DNA of 64,000 bases from Canna indica (lineage: Eukaryota; Streptophyta; Magnoliopsida; Zingiberales; Cannaceae), in assembly GCA_034359265.1 (NCBI GenBank), contig CP136894.1, forward strand, positions 27,062,501-27,126,500, read 5' to 3'. Both the position numbers and the translations under genes were made by a program. Positions 56,243-64,000 of the stretch are shown here, piece by piece. The notes beneath the pieces are model-generated. The model was given only the letters and a program-made list of their open reading frames with translations. It did no database searches and had not been told where the DNA came from. Position 1 is the first letter of the stretch, and every line of letters begins with the position of its first letter.

Positions 56243-59200
56243 ATGCAACAGCAGCAGCAAGGAGGAGGAGGAGGATCCCAATATGGGGTGCCACCTTCCA
56301 AAATGTCTCCATTCTCGCCCTCCGCCGCCGGCTCCCGGACGCACCTGGTCGGAATTCCCGGCTCTGACCCCCTCCAGCAGCCACCGCCACCGCCACTGCG
56401 GATGCCTGAGGAGGCTTCGCCCATCAGCAGCCGACGCCCGGCCCGGACCATGGATTTCGACGAATTAGCACCCGCAGTCGCCGGGAGCTTCCCGGACGAC
56501 GAAGCCCTCGCGGCGGTGGATGACGTTGAGCGGGGAGGCGGCGGCGCGTCAGGCAACCGGTGGCCGCGGCAAGAGACGCTTGCCCTGCTAAAGATCCGGT
56601 CGGAGATGGACGCTGCCTTCCGGGACGCCACCCTCAAAGGCCCCCTCTGGGAGGAGGTCTCCAGGTAATTAATTTAACGAAATCCTTCACAATTCCGACA
56701 GCTTAATTCCACTTTGCAACGCCATCGAAATGTGGAGACTTTTTCCACGAACAATAGTCACGGATCTCTGATGCTACAATTGAGATATCTTTATCTAACG
56801 GTTTCCTTGGGAATTGACTTCCTCAGAGGAGATGATGAGTTGACAAAAGCAAACAATTCTTTTGAGAAGCTTGAGAGACGCAAAGATCTGGCTTTAGGTT
56901 CGTACCACGGATTCTATTTCTGCAATGGTTGCAGCAGCTTCTGCTGAGCTCCTGTTTCTGAGAAAAGAACAAGTCCTCTCATTTCCACTTTACCCGCCAC
57001 AGATCTCTTCTCTCTCTCTTTTACGCTTTGCAGAGAGAGATGTAAGGGGCCATTCTAGGAAATGTGGCATCTTCTGAATTTCTAAATTACCTCCATATCT
57101 CTGCGATCGATGAGGGCTGATGCAGATCCACTGCATCAATCCCAACCAATCGTTGAGTTCGAGTTTGAAGATTCCTAGATGCAAAAAGCCATACATTTCC
57201 ATCCCTCATCATTAAAATAATCATCGCTATATTTCGGGGGGTTTTAGATTCCAGCTTTCCTCCTTTTTATCAGGTTTAATTAGTCTTATCATTTAATGGG
57301 GCAATTAGATGCACTTGTGGGGAGGCATTATGTAATCATGGCCACCTCATTTTTTTGTTCCTCGATCTCGCTTGCTTTTCCATGTTGTTTTTGTTTACTA
57401 CTTTTGGGACCTCGCGCACTGATGCTGTTACCTTGTAAATTGACAGGAATCTGGCGGAGTTGGGCTACAAGCGCAACGCCAAGAAATGCAAGGAGAAGTT
57501 TGAGAACGTGCACAAGTACTACAAGCGCACCAAGGAAGGCCGCGCCGGCCGCCAGGACGGCAAGAGTTACCGCTTCTTCACCCAGCTCGAGGCTCTCTAC
57601 AGTGGCACCAGCACCGGTACCGCCACCGCCTCTGCTGCTGCCCCCGCCCCCACTGCTTCTCCCTCCACCACCTTCACTTCCGGCGTGGCCGCTGGTCCAC
57701 CTCCCACCACAGCCCAACCTATCTCTGCGGTGGCCCCCTCGACCATGCCCACGCCAACCAGGGTGGTCATTCCCGAGCTGACCCCTCACGGTGGCCCGCA
57801 AGGAATCTCGAGCTCTGCAGCAGCCGCAGCTGCTGCCGGGTTATTTTTCTGTTCGAATTCTTCCTCTTCTTCGTCAGCGTCTGAGTCCGATGGCGAGGAG
57901 ACGGAAGAGGCCGGCGAGAGCCAGGAAGGGAGGAAGCGGAAGCGGAAGCGTGGCGGTGGGGATGGATCCGGGACCAGCCGGAAGATGATGGCCTTCTTCG
58001 ATCGGTTGATGAGGCAGGTAATGGAGCGGCAGGAGGCAATGCAGCAGCGCTTCTTGGAGGCCATTGAAAAGAGGGAGCAGGATAGGATGATCCGCGAGGA
58101 GGCGTGGCGGCAGCAGGAAATGGGGCGGCTCAGCCGCGAGCAGGAGCTCTTGGCCCAAGAGCGCGCCATGGCCGCGTCGCGAGACACCGCCATCATCTCC
58201 TACCTTCAGAAGATTAGCGGCCAACCGATCCAGTTCACCATCTCCACCACAACGCCATCCACCCCAATCTCCATTTTACCACTTCCACCGCATCAGCCTG
58301 CGGTAGCAGCATCTCAGCAACAAACACCACCGCCGCCAACACCGCAGCCAGAGCTACAACCACCTGCAGCGTCGCGGCCATCTGAGCAAGTACACCACCA
58401 AACCGGCGAATCGTCATCAGCGACGGCGGAGCTCATTCCCTTCTCGGAGCCTCAGGAGGCGGCCAGAAGCGGGAGCCTCGAGCCCATGGCTTCGTCCTCG
58501 CGGTGGCCGAAGACGGAGGTGCATGCATTGATCAACCTCCGGAGCGGGCTGGAGCCCAAGTACCAGGAGTCCGGCCCGAAGGGGACGCTGTGGGAGGAGA
58601 TCTCTGCTGGAATGCAGCGGCTCGGCTACAACCGTAGCGCGAAGAGGTGCAAGGAGAAGTGGGAAAACATCAACAAGTACTTCAAGAAGGTGAAAGAGAG
58701 CAACAAGAAGCGGCCCGAAGACTCCAAAACCTGCCCTTACTTCCACCAATTGGATGCCCTCTATCGCAGTAAGCTTGCCGGCAACACCAGCGGAATTGAA
58801 CGTCAACAAAGCCAAGAATCCAATCAGCAACAGCAAGCGCCACAGCCGCAGCCGCCGCCGCCACGGCCTGCTGCGGAGGCTGAAAGCAAAATAGGGAAGA
58901 ACAACTGCAGCAGCGATCGAAATGGTGGAAATAATTCCGAAGGTGTTCAGGTGCAGACCAGTAATGGAGGACTTACTCCGAGCTTCTTCGGTGAAGCATC
59001 GAAGCAGGTAAGCATACAATGCTCCGTAGACTTACGTAATTAATCTCTCGCTAAGGATTAATCTGACGCATTATTGCTGATGGATTCATATTGCATTGAA
59101 GCCAGAAGACATTGTGAAGGAACTGATGGGGCAACAGCAACAGCAACCTCTTACGGATGACTACGACAAATCAGATGAAGCAGACAGCATGGAGCAAGAC

Positions 59201-59338
59201 GACAACGATGACGAGGACGACGACGAGGAGGATGGAAAATTGCAGTACGAGATACAGTTTCAAAGGCAGAATGTAAGCGCAGGCGGCGGAGGGAATACAT
59301 CGGCGGCGGCGGGTTCTTTCTTAGCTATTGTTCAATAG
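56243..59338 (+). CDS. GT-2/GTL1-like trihelix transcription factor, three exons
   Basis: Join 56243-56664, 57447-59007, 59102-59338 (2220 bases, 739 residues, stop TAG). Both introns are GT-AG, and the exon junctions keep the frame (exon 1 ends AG, completed as Arg; exon 2 ends on a codon). ATG 56243 is the first in frame after a stop at 56171. Trihelix 1 spans about residues 106-192 (RWPRQETLALLKIRSEMD, LWEEVS, KRNAKKCKEKFENVHKYYKR), split by intron 1. A basic KRKRKR nuclear-localisation motif lies near 303-309. A coiled coil (about 321-400, MMAFFDRLMRQVMERQEAM) is the usual dimerisation segment. Trihelix 2 spans 493-582 (RWPKTEVHALINLRSGLE, KRCKEKWENINKYFKKVK). Gln/Pro-rich linkers and an acidic tail (680-706) follow. 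The GT-2 clade binds GT elements in promoters in the nucleus; GTL1 members control growth, trichomes and stomata. Closest to GTL1/GT-2; exact orthology undecided. Confidence 0.95.
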
Positions 59339-61190
59339 ATTCGATACCGATCGATTGATCCCAAAATCCCATCTTAGAATCTTGGCTATTTTTCATGTTT
59401 AATTTCTTTATCCCCCTCTTCTTTTTCTCTTCTTGTTCTCGTGCATTCACCATCATCTTCGTTCTCAGTGCTTCTTCAGTGTGGCATATAGGAGTTAATT
59501 ATATGGTTCGACATCATAGAGAGTTGATTGATATTATACAGTCATCGCATCCGCCATCCTTTGCTATTTATTTATTTGTTTGTGGAATAAGGATCCTCAT
59601 GAACCAGAGGAGGTAATAAGCTCGTCAGTGGTAAAGAGAGTCCCATAAATAGATACGAGAGAGAGAGAAAATGAAAGAGAGAGAGAGTGGTGTAGAGAGA
59701 GGAAGAGATAAGGAGAATTAATTCTCTGTGCCATGTACATTGAATTGATGAAACTAGGAAATCCTTTGAATGAATCTTCACTGTCTCTTCACCCCAATCT
59801 CTCTGCTCCAAAAGAAAACAGAAAAGTGAGATCAAATCATCGTATCTGGTGTTTGGTGCAGGGAATTAATTTACTTTTTTTATTATTGATTATTTTTGTC
59901 ATTAATTAAACATTATTGAACCATTCTGAAGGTATCTACTGTAACAACAGTTAATGAACATTTTTCTATTCTTGTTGTCATAATTGTTCAGACTTGATGC
60001 TTCTGTCACCATGCATGTTACATTCTTGCTTCTGCTTACTGTACACTACTCTCATTTCATTTCCCCTGTTGCTGAAAGGGTACTTCTTATGTTAAGGGCT
60101 TTAGTGAGCAACGGTGAGAATTCAGCAAGGTATATAGAAAGAAAAGGTTGCATGAGGGGGGGGGGGGGGGGGAGGGAGGTGGAGTAAAAGTGTGATACCA
60201 GCTCGGCCTCAATAAATAAAAAAGAACATCATAAGAAAAGGTTTAATGAGGGAAACGTGAAGGTTGATTGTTCTTTTCATCTGGCAACTATTCTTTATTG
60301 AATGTTATCTTTTCCTTTTACTTTTCTTTTATATTTCAGATCTCTGCTTTCTGCGACAGGGGAGGTAAAAAATTGACAGCAGACACTACAAGTCTATGTC
60401 AGTGGCATGGCATCCAGGGTTTGGGTTTCCCAAAATGCCCTCATATATTTTCAGTCTGTCGCTTTGCCCACGTTAGCCCTGATTCTTTGAGTCATTTTCT
60501 ACTAGTTGCACATAAATAATCAATTAAATAATGGATCTTGTACTGTAGCTAATCCTAGTATTTTGAGAGGAAATAATTGTAGGTACGGGCACCCATAATG
60601 TGTCAAACGCAGTATGTATAACGATGCGTCTGCTTGTCTCTACAGACAAATTAATTGCAAGAATATTTAGAACAAAAGGAACCCTATGCACATATTGTGT
60701 GAAAAGACTTCATGATAGTAAAATGTCCATCATGCGATGATAGCATCCAATTGCACCAACTATTGCTCCTTGCTACGCCCTGCCCCCTCCCCTGACATAT
60801 TTTTCTTGCAATATCTTTCGGTTCCTCCCGTTCCAAATTAGTCATGATCATGATCCGATTGTCACAATTTGTTCCGTTCATTGTACTTTTTCTCCTCCAA
60901 AGACCACCTGTAATAGCACATTGGAAATTTGAAATGTGCAAGGCCATCAAAAAGTCCCTAGTATCACCTTTAGCTAAAAAAAATAAAGAAAGGGGAGATT
61001 GAAAAGACAGAAAAAACATGAGATAAAGGAGGGGAGGACATTACGGTATAATTTGATATCCGTTATTTCTATTTTCAACAATGTAAATCTATGTTATTTT
61101 TATTATTTATTTCTTGCTTTTCATGGTTATGAAAGTAAAAAATATAGGTGTCTTTTTTATATGATTTTTGTTTTTTAATTAAAAACTCAC
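59339..61190. other. 3' UTR and downstream intergenic region of the trihelix gene
   Basis: No further gene. The 3' UTR presumably lies within the first few hundred bases; AATAAATAAA at 60211 is a canonical-looking but distant poly(A) signal, and GAATAAGG at 59586 a nearer weak one. A GA-rich tract (59657-59700) and a 17-base G run (60156-60172) are present. Confidence 0.45.
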
Positions 61191-61327
61191 CAATTAGATA
61201 CACATACGCGCGCGTGACTTAAGCCACGAGCACGCGATCGGGCGACTCTGAAGGTGATCTCAAAGGCGTAATCGGAGAGGCGACCGGCGATCGAGGGTTT
61301 CCATTAAAGCTGTCGGAGACGGCTTCG

Positions 61328-63113
61328 ATGAAGGAAGTTGGCATTAACCCTAAAAGGGCTAGAACCTGGCGATTGATCGAAGGCAGAGGCTGGCGGCCCG
61401 TCGCGGCAAAAAAGGTCGCCAGACCCGGGCGAACAACAGAGGGGAGATGTCGGAGCAAATGCGAAGTAGGCAACATCTACAAAGGAAGAAATCTGGTGTT
61501 CACTAGATTTAGGTATGAAAAATCTGAATCACGTCCCAAATAGAAAATAATTTTTTATTGTAAGCAACCCTCTGTTCGTTTCAAATGTTGTGAATGATGC
61601 TAAATTTATGGGAATAAAGGATGTGGGGAGATAAGTGATGTGGGGAATAAGGAGAATTTGTTCAGAAGTGGTAAATCGTGGTCAGACTTATTCAGAGCAG
61701 TGAGTGTGCTTGACAATCTTCCAGAGAAAACCTTTGTGTTTTAGAAGTTCAAATGCCTACAAGATGCTTCAGAGAATGAGGTGGTAATTGAAGAAGAGTT
61801 GATTAATAAGTCCAGGTTGAAGTGGAGGAATAGCTTGTATGGCAAGTTTTATGGAATAACACCTACTTTAGGTTTGGTTCATTATATTATGCCGAAAATA
61901 TGGAAAAAAAAATGTAATGTGCAGATTGTAGACCTGCTAATTAGCTTTTTCTGCTTCAAATTTGCATGCAGAGATGATTTAGAGATGGTGTTAGCAAGAG
62001 GTCCATGGTTCTTGAGAGGGCAAGTACTGTTGTTAAAACCACCGAGGCCAAATTTTCAACCGTTTCTGGAGAGAATTGATACAATACCCATTTGGCTGCA
62101 ATTTCCTGGGTTGCCACTCGAATATATACAAAAAGAAGTGCTGCTTAAAATTGCAGGAGCAGTAGGCCAACCAATAAAAATAGATGAGGTTAAATTTAAA
62201 GGACAAAGAGCTAGGTTTGCTAGAGCTTGTGTTCTATGGGATTTAACAAATACTGTTCCTAATGGTATCTGGATCAAATGTGCTGGAGGGAGGTTCTGGT
62301 AGGCCACAGCAGTGGATAACATTTCAAGATTATATTACTAGTGTGGGAAAATAGGCCATGTCAAGGAACAATGCATAGGGAAAGATTTAGAATTGAACAA
62401 TTCTGAAAAGGATAGCAATGTGGAGAAACAAACAATGATAGCATCAGATTCAGGAGAAAAGAAAAAGGAAAAAGCTGAGGTTTATGGGTCATGACAAGTT
62501 GTAAACAGAAGAAGAAGAAACGTAGGGAGAACAAATGAAAGGGTTGAAAAAGATTAATAAAAAACAAATTTGATATACTAAAGGAGGAAGAATATCAGTC
62601 TATGGAAGTAGAACAGAAGGAAAAAAGTAGTTGTGTATATGTGGTGAATTCAAGAGGGCAATGGAAAGAAAAAAGATAAAAAGAAAAGGAAAGCAAGGAG
62701 GAAGGAGAGAAACTTCTGTTGGGGACAAGAAGAGCGTATTTGAGGGGAATAATGAGATTAATGAAGTTATTTTCAAGTCAAATCAGTTGGAATCAGTTTA
62801 GATTCAGCTTGATGTTGAAAAGGATATGGAAGATATGCACAGGAAGCTAATTGATACAGTGGAAATAGCAGTAAGCAGAATAAATGAGAAATAGTGCTTA
62901 TCTCAGGAAAGTGAGGAGTATGACATAAATGAAGAAGTGCAAACAAAGGATATCAGGATAAGAAAGCCAGTTAACCAGTTTATACATGAGGAAAGGTTTC
63001 CATTCAATATAAAACAAAATAGAGGAAAAAGGAAAAAATTATACTTTGAAGCTAAAATGATGGAGGCTAATGGGGATCCTAAGGTGGATCAAGAAAAGGA
63101 TACAGGTCAATAA
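61328..63113 (+). pseudogene. LINE ORF1: DUF4283 domain and CCHC zinc knuckle
   Basis: The frame from ATG 61328 (MKEVGINPKRARTWRLIEGR) is the same frame as the DUF4283 region 61781-62302 (WRNSLYGKFYG, FKFACRDDLEMVLARGPWFL, IPIWLQFPGLPLEYI, GQPIKIDEVKFKGQRARFAR) and the CCHC knuckle CGKIGHVKEQC (about 62341-62373). TAG stops at 61541, 61742, 62300 and 62339 and TGA at 62492 (YGS*QVVNRRRR, where family members have Trp) interrupt it; most look like Gln or Trp codons changed by one transition. Family role: binding the LINE RNA into a ribonucleoprotein. Beyond about 62520 the lysine/glutamate-rich tail decays. Confidence 0.8.
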
Positions 63114-63123
63114 ACTGTGTTAA

Positions 63124-64000
63124 ATGAAGATCTTAGTATGAAATATTAGAGGAGGGTTGAAAGAAGTTGGTTGGGATTATTTGAGCTGGATGCTGAAAGA
63201 TCAGAGGCCAGATATTGTATTACTTGTGGAAACATACTTGAATGAAGAAGACTCTAAGATGGGTATCAGGAGGTTTGGATAGGATTGGGAAGGGACTTTG
63301 GTTACAGGTAATGGTAGGGCTGGAGGTTTGGTTCTTGCTTGGAGAATAAAGTTTTGTGATATGAAGGTATCATTTAATTGTAATCAAATGATTTCAGCTA
63401 TGGTTTACAATAAAGGAAGAAGGCCTTGATTATTCACAGGAGTCTATGCTAGCACTATGGGTAAAGAGAGAAAAATGTTGTGGGAATTTCTTAAGAGCTT
63501 AGAAAGCAATAACTTTCATGGTTGGTTACAGGAGACTTCAACTACATTGATAGTGCTGAAGACAAAAAGGGGGGAAAACCTTTCAATATTGAAAGCTCAA
63601 TTAGGGCTTTTAATGAACTCTGTATGGAAGCAGAGTGCTGATAGATTTGAAGTGTAAAGGTGTAAGATTTACATGGTCTAATAATAAAATGGGTTCGAAA
63701 AGAATAATGGTCGGGTTAGACAAAGCTTATGCAAATGGAGAATGAGTAGAAAAATTTAATAAAATAATTGTATATCATTTAAGGAAGCTAGCATCTAATC
63801 ACATGCCTATTCTAATTGATACAAAGCTTGGAATGGAACGGAGAAAGGAATGAAAAACTTTGTGTTTGAATTATTTTAGCTGGAATATAAAGAGATATGC
63901 GAAAAGGTAAAGAATGCTTTACCGGAGATGAAATTGGAAAAATTGGGTAAAGCTTTACCGGAAATAAGTAGAGAAGAAGTGGGCTCTTTGGAGAGAAATT
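63124..64000 (+). pseudogene. LINE ORF2 start: apurinic-type endonuclease, truncated by window
   Basis: ATG 63124 opens MKILV*NIRGGLKEVGWDYL, where the stop at 63139 stands in place of the Trp of the WNxRG endonuclease motif. DIVLLVETYLNEEDSKMG (63210-63260) carries the metal-binding Glu. Then GGLVLAWR (63328) and LFTGVYAS (63430). Two more TGG-to-stop type changes occur (after IRRFG and GRRP). It begins 10 bases after the end of the ORF1 region, as in many L1 elements. The catalytic SDH region and RT lie partly beyond the window. Confidence 0.75.

Larger units (their letters stand above)
61200..64000 (+). mobile_element. L1-type LINE, 5' part, running off the window
   Basis: ORF1 with DUF4283 and a CCHC knuckle is followed by the ORF2 endonuclease start, the standard order in plant L1 elements. 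The 5' border near 61200 is set by the change from AT-rich DNA to the GCGCGCG/GCGATCGGGCGA text. The element continues beyond 64000, so its RT and tail are not seen. Confidence 0.8.

Noticed and set aside
57328..57801. 157-codon Gly/Arg-rich ORF, minus strand
   Set aside because: Antisense of trihelix exon 2 and intron 1; crosses a clear intron-exon border of the real gene.
58417..59019. 200-codon ORF on the minus strand
   Set aside because: Shadow of the GC-rich exon 2 of the trihelix gene; no family resemblance, and the plus-strand frame has clear conserved domains. The same applies to other long minus-strand frames at 56088-58224.
51490..64000. One LINE split by the trihelix gene
   Set aside because: The fragment at 51.5-53 kb is the 3' end of ORF2 and that at 61.2-64 kb is ORF1 plus the start of ORF2, both on the plus strand; the order is wrong for a single split element, so they are two insertions.

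Overview
This is nuclear DNA from a flowering plant. Evidence: one intron-bearing plant-specific trihelix (GT-2 type) transcription factor gene, plant CACTA transposons, Copia and Tat-type Gypsy retrotransposons, and L1-type LINEs carrying the plant DUF4283 domain. The GC-rich third codon positions of the trihelix gene against AT-rich flanks suggest a monocot, but the species cannot be fixed from sequence alone. There are no operons, phages or CRISPR arrays, and I saw no tRNA or rRNA gene.

Layout. 1-11.8 kb is a mosaic: LTR fragments of one abundant family (here 'LTR-A', marked by tracts of GGTCGACC/CGATCG palindromes), a decayed Copia pol, CACTA-1 (3.99-8.83 kb), then two LTR-A copies in opposite orientation. 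11.8-14.1 kb is unassigned sequence. 14.1-29.7 kb is a nest built on minus-strand Tat/Gypsy elements: LTR ends, integrase/RNase H remnants, tandem repeats and a plus-strand (antisense) coiled-coil ORF. It is interrupted by a 5.6 kb LTR-A element without gag-pol (20235-25868, 5-bp target duplication ATACC) and scrambled by a ~1.7 kb tandem duplication. 29.9-36.15 kb is CACTA-3, itself hit by an LTR-A solo LTR with a 5-bp target duplication. 36.64-42.61 kb is CACTA-2 in the opposite orientation, the only copy with both terminal inverted repeats clear. 44.5-50.5 kb is a third Tat element (gag-protease remnant, antisense ORF, both LTRs, no RT/integrase). 51.5-53 kb is a LINE tail.

The only intact host gene is at 56243-59338: three exons, 739 codons, two trihelix DNA-binding domains, a central coiled coil and an acidic tail, i.e. 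a GT-2/GTL1-like transcription factor. A second, 5'-proximal LINE starts near 61.2 kb and runs off the window.

How it works together. The three CACTA copies share subterminal AGCAACGGC repeats, and two of them (CACTA-1 and CACTA-2) keep a long leader hairpin. Each copy has lost a different part of the two-gene (tnp2 plus Transposase_24) set, so none looks autonomous alone. Most nonsense codons I could align between copies or to family motifs are C-to-T or G-to-A transitions (CAG/CAA/CGA/TGG to stop), as expected for long-methylated transposons. Coordinates of decayed elements are approximate unless a target duplication or terminal repeat is stated.
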